A DNA stretch of 6,276 nt. It comes from Oscillospiraceae bacterium (GTDB taxonomy: Bacteria; Bacillota; Clostridia; Oscillospirales; Ruminococcaceae). The translations under genes were made by a program, and so were the position numbers. Below the pieces are notes generated by a model, which had not been told where the DNA came from, searched no databases, and saw nothing but the letters and a program-made list of their open reading frames with translations. The number at the start of each line of letters is the position of its first letter. The first letter of the stretch is position 1. Below, in pieces: positions 1-5,563 of the stretch. The stretch covers positions 1 to 6,276 of the forward strand of contig JAFQND010000228.1 in assembly GCA_017396055.1 (NCBI GenBank). The letters are read 5' to 3'.

Positions 1-220
1 CGAAATCATCTTTGAAATATTCAGGACGGCCGTGGATCTCTGTAGGCCATCCATCATAATATGCCGAGATAAGATATCCTTCGAGTTTTTTGATAATATC
101 CGAATCGCCGGTATAACGCACAAGATTATCCACAGCTTGTTGGGTAAAGTCTATGCTCCAAGGTACAACGGGAGTCTCTCTGTGTTCGAGAGCAGCGATA
201 ACCATTTCACGTCGGGTCAT
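1..220 (-). CDS. UROD-superfamily protein, N-terminal fragment (cut by window edge)
   Basis: The first 73 codons of a minus-strand gene are present; the rest lies beyond base 1. The start is the ATG at 220-218, about 7 nt after an AAAGG-type ribosome binding site (complement of 231-236). The protein opens MTRREMVIAALEHRETPVVP, the standard N-terminus of uroporphyrinogen-decarboxylase-like proteins (basic M-T-x-R-E start, helix, then H-x-E-x-P-x-V-P). It continues with a GWPTE...GRPEYFKDDF stretch of the kind seen in the many UROD-family proteins of clostridia that are not heme enzymes. Such relatives include corrinoid/methylcobamide:CoM methyltransferase-like proteins, so the reaction cannot be named from this fragment; true HemE is less likely in this setting. 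The codons look more AT-rich than those of the downstream genes. It is divergent from the lipoprotein operon. Family is fairly sure; function is unknown. Confidence 0.8.
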   Translation of the reverse strand, partial: MTRREMVIAALEHRETPVVPWSIDFTQQAVDNLVRYTGDSDIIKKLEGYLISAYYDGWPTEIHGRPEYFKDDF

Positions 221-285
221 TGTATACCATCCTTTCGGCAACCATATATTCTGACAAAATAGTCCTATGGTTTGTTTTTAATTGC

Positions 286-319
286 AGTATATCATAATTT
301 TCTGAACAGTGTATTGTAA
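286..319 (-). promoter_or_regulatory. Putative promoter of the UROD-family gene
   Basis: Reading the minus strand, TTACAA (complement of 314-319) is followed after 17 bp by TATGAT (complement of 291-296). Overlapping it is an extended -10, TGATATACT (complement of 286-294). Transcription would start near base 280, giving a leader of about 60 nt. The -35 box is weak (3 of 6 to consensus), so the extended -10 may matter more, or an activator may be needed. The -35 hexamer coincides with one copy of an 8-bp repeat (314-321). Confidence 0.5.
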
Positions 320-342
320 TTTCCATAGAAATTTTTGTAATT
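314..342. repeat. Direct repeat TTGTAATT, 21-bp period
   Basis: TTGTAATT occurs at 314-321 and again at 335-342, starts exactly 21 bp apart (two helical turns). The first copy covers the presumed -35 box of the UROD-family gene and the second lies just upstream of it. This is the geometry expected for an AraC-type dimer site. The region is AT-rich, so coincidence is possible. Confidence 0.35.
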
Positions 343-373
343 ATTTCACCTGACCTCTTTCGGAGTGTAAAAA

Positions 374-387
374 ACGGAATCTTCCGT
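374..387. promoter_or_regulatory. Palindrome ACGGAA-TC-TTCCGT, candidate operator
   Basis: Perfect 6-bp inverted arms surround a 2-bp centre. The element ends 2 bp upstream of the -35 box (390-395) of the lipoprotein operon. Position and symmetry suggest a dimeric regulator site. No T-run follows, so it is not a terminator. The binding protein is unknown. Confidence 0.4.
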
Positions 388-389
388 GA

Positions 390-418
390 TTGACGAAGGA
401 ACACAAAGCTGATAAAAT
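390..418 (+). promoter_or_regulatory. Sigma-A-type promoter of the lipoprotein/GH/sialidase-like operon
   Basis: TTGACG (390-395) and TAAAAT (413-418) are separated by exactly 17 bp, each differing from consensus by one base. Transcription should start near 425, leaving a leader of about 29 nt before the ATG at 454. This is one of the two best-matching promoters in the window and should drive all three plus-strand genes, because no other promoter-like sequence sits in their short gaps. Confidence 0.7.
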
Positions 419-453
419 GGAAATGACCCCAATCTACGTAAGAAGGAATTTTC

Positions 454-1347
454 ATGAAATATATCATTGCTTCCATCTGCTTTGCCGCGCTGATGATGCT
501 GTCTGCCTGCAGCGATACGGTCATCATGACGCCCGAATATATCGACCCCGCCGACAGTTCTTCCCAGATCTCTTCCGAACCTGCCTCTGAAGAAAGCAAT
601 ACCGAAAGCTCTGTCCCCTCATCCCAGCCGGAAGAACCTTCCTCAGAGCCCTCTTCCACACAGGAAGAGAGCAGTGAACCCGAACCCGATATCGTTCTGA
701 CCGTCGCCGAAGATTCACTTGTCCCGCTCTGGACGGATGACCTTTTTGTCTGTTCCAGACGGACCCTCGCCTATAACACCGATGACCTCGCCGGTGCAGG
801 TATTCTCACCTATGATTATCTTCAGATGACCGGCACTCCGGCGGCAGACACCTTCAATGCCTGTTGGAAAAACGATCTGATCGAATGGGAAAATTCCATC
901 CGGGATACCGTCCATATCTGTGCTCTTCTGGCAAAAGAAGAACAAACTATGCCCCTTCCCTATCGTGTCGACCTCTCCGCCTCGGTCTTTGACCGCGGCG
1001 GTGTTATCAGTGTTGCCAGACGCGGCACGCAAATCTCCGGCGAAGAGCATTTCTCCTTCATGTCCAACTATTGTTTTGATGCCGCCACCGGCGAATATCT
1101 GACCCTCTGGCAGCTGTTTACCACCGCCGAAGAAGAGACTGCGCCCCGTATTCTCGACGCCCTTGCCATCCAGGCGGCATTCAGCGGATATCCCGATCTC
1201 GATACCGCTCAGCTCTTTATGCCAGCCGACTTCAGCTGCGGCGAAAACGGCTTTGTCTTCCACCTGACCACCGAAAACGGGATCATCGACCTGACGGTCC
1301 CCTATGAAAACTTTTCGGATATTCTGGCTTATCCGCTGCTGGGATAA
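454..1347 (+). CDS. Lipoprotein with Ser/Glu-rich linker and DUF3298/RsiV-like domain
   Basis: The 297-residue product starts at the ATG preceded by AGAAGGA (441-447, 6-nt gap). Residues 1-18 form a short lipoprotein signal peptide with the lipobox L16-S-A-C19, so the mature protein should be anchored by Cys19 on the outer face of the membrane. Residues about 35-78 are a low-complexity linker of Ser, Glu and Pro with repeated SSEP-like units, probably a flexible spacer across the wall. The globular part (about 79-297) resembles DUF4163/DUF3298 (RsiV/PdaC-type) domains: a helix with W138-x-x-x-I143-x-x-W145, a VISV strand (184-187), then N205-Y-x-F-D...G213-E-Y-L-T-L-x-x-L-F222, and a final F267-V-F-H...PYE strand set. 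Family members act in signalling or as uncharacterised surface domains; no enzymatic residue is claimed here. It is the first gene of the operon, 20 bp before the GH-A gene. A glycan-sensing or wall role is inference. The match is by motif pattern only. Confidence 0.8.
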   Translation: MKYIIASICFAALMMLSACSDTVIMTPEYIDPADSSSQISSEPASEESNTESSVPSSQPEEPSSEPSSTQEESSEPEPDIVLTVAEDSLVPLWTDDLFVCSRRTLAYNTDDLAGAGILTYDYLQMTGTPAADTFNACWKNDLIEWENSIRDTVHICALLAKEEQTMPLPYRVDLSASVFDRGGVISVARRGTQISGEEHFSFMSNYCFDAATGEYLTLWQLFTTAEEETAPRILDALAIQAAFSGYPDLDTAQLFMPADFSCGENGFVFHLTTENGIIDLTVPYENFSDILAYPLLG

Positions 1348-1367
1348 ATCTGTGAGGAGGTTCTTTT

Positions 1368-2465
1368 ATGACAGTCTGGTCCAAAGAAAAGGCCTGGGAA
1401 TGGTATGATTCCCGTCCATGGCTGCGGGGCTGCAATTTCATGGGCAGCGACTGCGCCAACCGTATCGACCAGTGGCAGGAACTGGGCTTTGAAGAACGTC
1501 TGAAGACCGCTGACGAGGAACTGGCTCTGGCCGCCGCCACCGGATTCAACACCATCCGCATCATTCTCGAGTTCATCGTCTGGAATGAGCAGCACGACGG
1601 TTTCATGGAGCGGTTCGATCGTTATCTCGATACAGCATGGAAACACGGCATCAGCTGTATGGTCGTCTTCGGCAATGACTGCATGCCGCCGAAAAACGAA
1701 TTCTGGAAGCCGCTGAAGCTGGGCGAGCAGCATTTCGACTGGGGCTATCACGGCGGCAGAAAACACTCGCAGCACTCGCAGTTCAACGCCATGGGTTATC
1801 ACCTGCTGGACGAGCCGGAGCTGGCCGAACGGCATTACGAATGGGTCAGAGAGATCATCGAAACACACAAAGATGATCCACGCATCGTCATGTGGGATCT
1901 CTACAATGAGCCGGGCAACTCCCATCGCGGTCCGGTAACGATGAAGCATCTGAAAAAATTCTTTGAAATTGCCCGTGAGATCGACCCTGTTCAGCCGCTG
2001 ACCTGTGCTTACTGGCAGACCTCCGATCCCGAGGCTCCCGTTTCCGAGCTGGAACAATTCGCGCTGGATCATTCGGACATCATCTCCTACCACAATTACG
2101 GCAGCTATGTAAACAATATCCGGCTCATTAAAAAGCTGAAAACCCTGGGCAGGCCCATCATCAACACCGAATGGCTGGGCCGCTGTCTGCACAACACCGT
2201 ACAGGAGATGTTCCCGCTTTTCTATCTGGAAAAGATCGGCTGTTACAACTGGGGCTTTGTTGCCGGAAAATACCAGACCTATGAGCCCTGGAACGGCACC
2301 TGGCAGGCCTATGAGGCAGACCCGTCCATCGACGTGGACTTTACCAAATGGTTCCATGACCTGTACCGGCCCAACCATCATCCCTATGACCCCAAAGAGA
2401 TCGAACTGATCAGACGTTTCGCCGCCATGGCAGACGATGACCATAAAAACGGTATCTGCAGATAA
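1368..2465 (+). CDS. Clan GH-A (GH5-like) glycoside hydrolase, probably cytoplasmic
   Basis: A full-length 365-residue enzyme starts at the ATG 7 nt after GAGGAGG (1354-1360). It has the retaining GH-A TIM-barrel signatures in order: W18-x-x-G21-C-N-F24 in the first strand; G59-F-N-T-I-R64 with the conserved strand Arg; W176-D-L-Y-N180-E181-P182 with E181 as the likely acid/base; Y241-H242-N-Y after strand 6; I265-N-T-E268-W269 with E268 as the likely nucleophile; and W295-G-F in strand 8. Relatives are often annotated cellulase-family hydrolase or 1,4-beta-xylanase, but the substrate is not evident; a beta-linked plant or host oligosaccharide is possible. No signal peptide or binding module is visible, so it probably acts on imported oligosaccharides. 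A 9-bp tandem repeat (1764-1781) encodes HSQHSQ before the acid/base strand. It lies 20 bp after the lipoprotein gene and 11 bp before the sialidase-like gene. Fold is confident, family number and substrate are not. Confidence 0.85.
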   Translation: MTVWSKEKAWEWYDSRPWLRGCNFMGSDCANRIDQWQELGFEERLKTADEELALAAATGFNTIRIILEFIVWNEQHDGFMERFDRYLDTAWKHGISCMVVFGNDCMPPKNEFWKPLKLGEQHFDWGYHGGRKHSQHSQFNAMGYHLLDEPELAERHYEWVREIIETHKDDPRIVMWDLYNEPGNSHRGPVTMKHLKKFFEIAREIDPVQPLTCAYWQTSDPEAPVSELEQFALDHSDIISYHNYGSYVNNIRLIKKLKTLGRPIINTEWLGRCLHNTVQEMFPLFYLEKIGCYNWGFVAGKYQTYEPWNGTWQAYEADPSIDVDFTKWFHDLYRPNHHPYDPKEIELIRRFAAMADDDHKNGICR

Positions 2466-2476
2466 GGAGGATCACC

Positions 2477-3610
2477 ATGAAAAAAATCGGCAAAGAAGTT
2501 CTTTTTCTTCCCACCGGCAAACAGAACCCCCGCAACGGTGAGGGCACTTTCATCCGTCTGAAAGACGGCGGCATCATGTATGCCTTTACCGAATACTACG
2601 GCGAAGACTGGGAAGACAGTGCCACTGCCCGCATCTCTGCCTGCTGCTCTTATGATGAAGGCGAGACCTGGAGCGATAAATTCGTTCTCTTCCCCAAAGA
2701 AGACGGCGACCAGAACAACATGTCGGTCAACATGATCCGCATGAACAACGGCGATCTCGGTGCCCTCTATCTGCGCAAGGCTGTCATTGAAGGCAAGGGC
2801 ATGAGCTGTATGCCCGTACTGCGCCGCTCCTCCGACGAAGGCAAAACCTGGAGCGACTATATCTACTGTACCGAAGAGGTCGGCTATTACTGTCCCTTCA
2901 ACGGAAGCGCCCTGAAACTCAGAAGTGGCCGCATTCTGATGCCCGTTTCCTTCCACGGTACCGTTCACGGCGCAAAAGACGGTTCTCTTTCGGAATACGG
3001 TGCCTATGCGCGTATTCTGTATTCGGACGACGACGGCTATACCTGGCAATCGATGGAGCATATTTTCCGCAGCCCTTACAAAACCCACAAGGGTCTTGCC
3101 GAGCCCTCTGTCTATGAGCATGAAGACGGCTCTCTCTGGATCTGGTTCCGGACCGTTTTCGGTCATCAGTATCAGTCTGTCTCCCATGACGGCGGCAAGA
3201 CCTGGTCGGAGCTGATGCCCAACTTCTATTTCACCTCGCCCGACGCACCGATGCAGGTCAGAAAGGTCGGCCCCTATACCGCGGCAATTTTCAATCCCAT
3301 TCCCTACTATGCCGGCAATCCCCGCAAAGAATTCTGGGAAAGCCCCAAGCGCACCCCTCTCGTCTGTTCCATCAGCAAAAAGGACGGTGTGGATTTCAGT
3401 TCCAACGAGCTTCGCACCTGTGACGGCGGCATGGCACCTCTGGAGGAAGACCTCTTTGTACTGGAAGATGACCTGACCAACAGCTTCTGCTATCCCAGCC
3501 TGTTCGAAGGTCCCGACTACTTCCTCGTCTCCTATTACTGCAGCAACAACACTCCCGTCTGCCTCAACTGCGCACGGATCACCAAGGTCATGTACAGCGA
3601 GATCGGATAA
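2477..3610 (+). CDS. Sialidase-like (BNR/Asp-box) beta-propeller protein
   Basis: The 377-residue product starts at the ATG 6 nt after TAAGGAGG (2463-2470), which overlaps the stop codon of the preceding gene, so translation may be coupled. Four Asp-boxes (S-x-D-x-G-x-T-W) are clear at residues 58-65, 118-125, 183-190 and 236-243, as in six-bladed sialidase-fold (BNR_2) proteins. Candidate counterparts of the sialidase arginine triad are R19 (in NPRNGEG), R225 (in WFRT) and R292 (in KRTPL); E209 in AEPS is a possible catalytic-site acid, and Y339 in CYPS may match the tyrosine nucleophile. The classical N-terminal FRIP motif is not seen; the region reads GEGTFIRL. No signal peptide or wall anchor is visible, unlike many secreted sialidases. 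Neighbour genes suggest action on an imported oligosaccharide, but whether it cleaves sialic acid is open; related proteins without proven activity are common. It is the last gene of the operon. Confidence 0.8.
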   Translation: MKKIGKEVLFLPTGKQNPRNGEGTFIRLKDGGIMYAFTEYYGEDWEDSATARISACCSYDEGETWSDKFVLFPKEDGDQNNMSVNMIRMNNGDLGALYLRKAVIEGKGMSCMPVLRRSSDEGKTWSDYIYCTEEVGYYCPFNGSALKLRSGRILMPVSFHGTVHGAKDGSLSEYGAYARILYSDDDGYTWQSMEHIFRSPYKTHKGLAEPSVYEHEDGSLWIWFRTVFGHQYQSVSHDGGKTWSELMPNFYFTSPDAPMQVRKVGPYTAAIFNPIPYYAGNPRKEFWESPKRTPLVCSISKKDGVDFSSNELRTCDGGMAPLEEDLFVLEDDLTNSFCYPSLFEGPDYFLVSYYCSNNTPVCLNCARITKVMYSEIG

Positions 3611-3613
3611 AAC

Positions 3614-3646
3614 AAAACCCCTCCGCGAAAAACGGAGGGGTTTTTT
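3614..3646. terminator. Bidirectional rho-independent terminator
   Basis: CCCCTCCG (3618-3625) pairs with CGGAGGGG (3633-3640) around a 7-nt loop, extended by AAAA/TTTT (3614-3617 with 3641-3644). On the plus strand it is followed by six T, ending the lipoprotein/GH/sialidase-like operon 3 bp after the last stop codon. On the minus strand TTTTGTTTT follows, so it can also end the convergent PNPOx-type gene, whose stop codon touches it. Confidence 0.92.
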
Positions 3647-4071
3647 CATGCTGTAAAATCAATATCATACCTTGTGCCGTGATCGAACAGCACGCCGTCC
3701 GTCAGTTCGATCTGCAGAATGACAGTGTTCGGATCATTTTCGTTCACATGACCGTTCCGGTACCAGCCGGCAAACGCTGCCCGGAGTTTTTCCATCAGGT
3801 CGGGATGTCCGCTTACATGGCCCAGATTTCTGCCGATTCCCTGGCCGGTGAACCAGTCGCCGCAGATCGCTGTGGCGGGTTCTTTTTCGATATGGCGAAT
3901 CTTGCCCGAAAGCGCATGGGTGATCACATAAAAGCTGCCGTCGATATACAGGCTGTTCACTGTCCGGACGAAGGGTTTTCCGTCTTCCACAGTGGCAAGT
4001 GCGATCAGATTATCGTGTCCGAAGCGCTCCTTCATGACCTCCGCGGCTGCGGGGCATAGTTTTTCCGCCAT
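3646..4071 (-). CDS. Pyridoxamine 5'-phosphate oxidase-fold (PNPOx-like) flavoprotein
   Basis: The 141-residue product is the size of small split-barrel FMN-binding proteins. The start is the ATG at 4071-4069, 7 nt after GAGGAGG (complement of 4079-4085). Family pattern: L22-I-A-L-A-T-V-E-D-G-K-P-F-V-R36 (first strands with the residues that usually contact flavin phosphate), then S46-F-Y-V-I-T-H52, then S55-G-K57-I-R-H-I-E-K-E-P65, the usual 'K-x-x-n-i-x-k-n-p' segment, and a closing strand with D125-G-V-L-F-D-H. Such proteins bind FMN, F420 or heme and are often annotated as general stress or PNPOx family proteins; true PdxH is much longer, so a vitamin B6 role is not claimed. It lies 62 bp after melA on the same strand with no visible promoter of its own. 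Expression therefore probably depends on read-through past the hairpin between them. Confidence 0.85.
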   Translation of the reverse strand: MAEKLCPAAAEVMKERFGHDNLIALATVEDGKPFVRTVNSLYIDGSFYVITHALSGKIRHIEKEPATAICGDWFTGQGIGRNLGHVSGHPDLMEKLRAAFAGWYRNGHVNENDPNTVILQIELTDGVLFDHGTRYDIDFTA

Positions 4072-4078
4072 AAAGTTT

Positions 4079-4099
4079 CCTCCTCAAAAGACAGAGGAG
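4079..4099 (-). promoter_or_regulatory. Ribosome binding site with complementary anti-SD sequence
   Basis: The PNPOx-gene Shine-Dalgarno, GAGGAGG on the minus strand (complement of 4079-4085), has a perfect 6-nt partner CTCCTC just upstream (complement of 4094-4099), separated by an 8-nt loop (4086-4093). Pairing would hide the ribosome site. The same CTCCTC overlaps the 3' arm of the UUCG hairpin (4096-4119), so the two structures exclude each other. Confidence 0.4.
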
Positions 4100-4119
4100 C
4101 TTCTCCGAAGAAAAGCTCC
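4096..4119 (-). terminator. UUCG-capped hairpin between melA and the PNPOx gene (weak terminator or spacer)
   Basis: On the minus strand GGAGCTTTTC, loop TTCG, GAGAAGCTCC forms a 10-bp stem (one G-U pair) closed as C(UUCG)G, a very stable tetraloop. On the plus strand the wobble pair becomes a C-A mismatch, so the structure favours the minus-strand RNA. The downstream tail TCTGTCTTTT is only moderately U-rich, so termination would be partial. It starts 14 bp after the melA stop codon. Confidence 0.55.
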
Positions 4120-4133
4120 CCCGAAAGAAAATT

Positions 4134-5459
4134 TTAGTTGAACTTGGGCAGCCAGCCGCCTTTGCCGAGCTCGCCGTGTGCTTCGATCAGATCGTCACAG
4201 AGGGCGCGGATGTCATCGATGGACAGCTCGGAAGAGGTGTGAGGATCCAGCATGGCAGCCATGTAGATGTACTCTTTCTTCAGAGTCTCGGCAGCCTTGA
4301 TGGTCAGCAGCTGTACGTTGATGTTGGTGCGGTTGAGAGCGGCGCACTGTTCGGGCAGATCGCCGACATAGCAGGGATTCAGACCGTTGCGGTCGATCAT
4401 AACGGGGACCTCAACACAGGCGTTCTGAGGCAGGTTGGTGATCAGACCGGTGTTCAGCACGTTGCCGTGTACGCGGTAAGGCTGGTCGGTCAGCATAGCC
4501 TTGATGATGTAGGAAGCGAACTCGTGGGTCTTCTTATGCTCGATGGTAGCGGTCTCATCCAGCAGCTTGTCGCGCATTTCGTTCCACTTGGCGATCTGGT
4601 TGACACAGCGGCGGGGATATTCATCCAGCGGGATCTTATAGCGCTCGATCAGATCGGGATATTTATCCTTGATGAAATAGGGAACATATTCAGAGCAGTG
4701 TTCGCTGGACTCGGTGATATAATAGCCGAACTGGCGCATCATTTCCAGACGGACCAGGTCCTGCATCTCGGTGTTGTACTGAGGATCAAAGGCGCGGCGC
4801 TTGATCTCGGGGTACAGGTCGTTGCCCTTCAGGTCTTCGACCTTCAGAAGCCATGCCTGATGGTTGATACCGGCGATCTCCCAGCGGTTGTTGTCCAGAT
4901 ATTCTTCCATGCCCAGTTCTTTGAGCAGGTGGGGAACACAGACCTGAACAGAATGGCACAGACCGATGGTCTTGACGTTGGTGTAACGCTGCATATAGCC
5001 GGAGAGGATGGACATGGGGTTGGTGTAGTTGATGAACAGGGCGTTGGGGCACCAGCGCTCCATATCGTCGGCATAAGCCTTCATGACGGGAATGGTACGC
5101 AGGCCGCGGAAGATGCCGCCGATACCGAGGGTGTCAGCGATGGTCTGACGCAGGCCGTACTTTTTGGGAACCTCAAAGTCAGTGACGGTGCAGGGCTCGT
5201 AAAGACCTACCTGGATGGCATTGACAACAAAGTCAGCGCCGCGGAAAGCGGTCTCACGGTCCAGAGTCTGGGTGATATTGGCTTTGCCGTTTGCGGTTTT
5301 GTTGATGTTGGAGATGATGTCATAGGACTCCTGCAGTCTCTTGGGGTCGATATCAAACAGGCAGACATCGAAGGAACCCAGTTCGGGAGTCAGAATGCAG
5401 TCGCCGATGACATTGCGGGCAAATACGGTACTGCCGGCGCCGACAAAGGTAATTTTCAT
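4134..5459 (-). CDS. melA: GH4 alpha-galactosidase, MelA type
   Basis: The product is 441 residues from the ATG at 5459-5457, close to the usual GH4 length. It begins MKITFVGAGST with the G7-A-G9-S Rossmann motif for NAD. Then come D37 (end of strand 2), the Q105-T-I-A-D-T-L-G-I-G-G-I stretch with R118-G-L-R121-T-I-P typical of MelA, N144-Y-T-N-P-M149, C168-H169-S-V-Q (metal-site Cys-His), and G197-I-N-H200-Q-A-W with H200 as the second expected metal ligand. GH4 enzymes use NAD and a divalent metal (usually Mn) in an oxidation/elimination mechanism and act in the cytoplasm, here probably on melibiose- or raffinose-type alpha-galactosides. The CHSVQ motif favours galactosidase over the phospho-glycosidase subgroups, but exact substrate is inferred. 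It is divergent from an AraC-type regulator gene and upstream of the PNPOx gene. Confidence 0.88.
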   Translation of the reverse strand: MKITFVGAGSTVFARNVIGDCILTPELGSFDVCLFDIDPKRLQESYDIISNINKTANGKANITQTLDRETAFRGADFVVNAIQVGLYEPCTVTDFEVPKKYGLRQTIADTLGIGGIFRGLRTIPVMKAYADDMERWCPNALFINYTNPMSILSGYMQRYTNVKTIGLCHSVQVCVPHLLKELGMEEYLDNNRWEIAGINHQAWLLKVEDLKGNDLYPEIKRRAFDPQYNTEMQDLVRLEMMRQFGYYITESSEHCSEYVPYFIKDKYPDLIERYKIPLDEYPRRCVNQIAKWNEMRDKLLDETATIEHKKTHEFASYIIKAMLTDQPYRVHGNVLNTGLITNLPQNACVEVPVMIDRNGLNPCYVGDLPEQCAALNRTNINVQLLTIKAAETLKKEYIYMAAMLDPHTSSELSIDDIRALCDDLIEAHGELGKGGWLPKFN

Positions 5460-5472
5460 AAAGCAGACCTCC
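5460..5472 (-). promoter_or_regulatory. Ribosome binding site deciding the melA start
   Basis: On the minus strand GGAGGT (complement of 5467-5472) lies 7 nt before the ATG at 5459. An in-frame ATG five codons earlier (5474-5472) overlaps this Shine-Dalgarno, has no site of its own and would add MEVCF in front of the canonical MKITFVGAGS start, so 5459 is preferred. Confidence 0.85.
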
Positions 5473-5487
5473 ATTGATCGATTTTTT

Positions 5488-5517
5488 GGGACAGCCCGTC
5501 TTTGGACATTCTGTCCC
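5488..5517 (-). promoter_or_regulatory. Inverted repeats in the melA leader
   Basis: GGGACAG (5488-5494) and CTGTCCC (5511-5517) are perfect 7-bp inverted arms with a 16-nt loop. Inside, GGACA-TTC-TGTCC (5504-5516) can form a smaller hairpin that uses the same right arm. The predicted melA start of transcription is near 5522, so the structure would sit at the very 5' end of the mRNA. It could be a stabilising hairpin, or the DNA could be an operator just after +1. Confidence 0.45.
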
Positions 5518-5528
5518 TCTTCGTCCTA

Positions 5529-5557
5529 ATCATACCGCAAAACAGCCCCGATTTCCA
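5529..5557 (-). promoter_or_regulatory. Putative melA promoter
   Basis: On the minus strand TGGAAA (complement of 5552-5557) and TATGAT (complement of 5529-5534) are 17 bp apart. The -10 is good (5 of 6) and the -35 weak (4 of 6), as is common for activator-dependent sugar promoters. Start of transcription near 5522 gives a leader of about 62 nt. Confidence 0.6.
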
Positions 5558-5563
5558 GTGGGC

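Noticed and set aside
207..659. Minus-strand open frame overlapping the UROD-gene start and the lipoprotein gene
   Set aside because: The Glu/Ser-rich part is the complement of the lipoprotein linker; it crosses two promoters and has no family resemblance.
569..687. Ser/Glu/Pro-rich repeat in the lipoprotein as a possible functional DNA repeat
   Set aside because: The units are irregular at the DNA level; the pattern is explained by a low-complexity protein linker after the lipid anchor.
1329..2444. Long minus-strand open frame (371 codons) opposite the GH-A gene
   Set aside because: It mirrors a gene with clear catalytic motifs and a strong ribosome binding site. Its own translation shows no recognisable domain and no good ribosome binding site; codon bias of the real gene explains it.
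2384..3649. Long minus-strand open frame (421 codons) opposite the sialidase-like gene
   Set aside because: It runs through the terminator hairpin and lies opposite four Asp-boxes; its Val/Gly/Ala-rich product matches no family I recognise.
3679..4059. Plus-strand open frame opposite the PNPOx gene
   Set aside because: It is a shadow of a gene with a clear ribosome binding site and family motifs.
5457..5474. Upstream in-frame ATG at 5474 as the melA start
   Set aside because: It overlaps the GGAGGT ribosome binding site used by the ATG at 5459 and would add residues before the Rossmann motif not expected in GH4 proteins.
4176..5477. Long plus-strand open frame (433 codons) opposite melA
   Set aside because: It is the complement of a full-length GH4 enzyme with all motifs; its Val/Gly/Asp/Leu/Gln-rich product is typical of antisense shadows.
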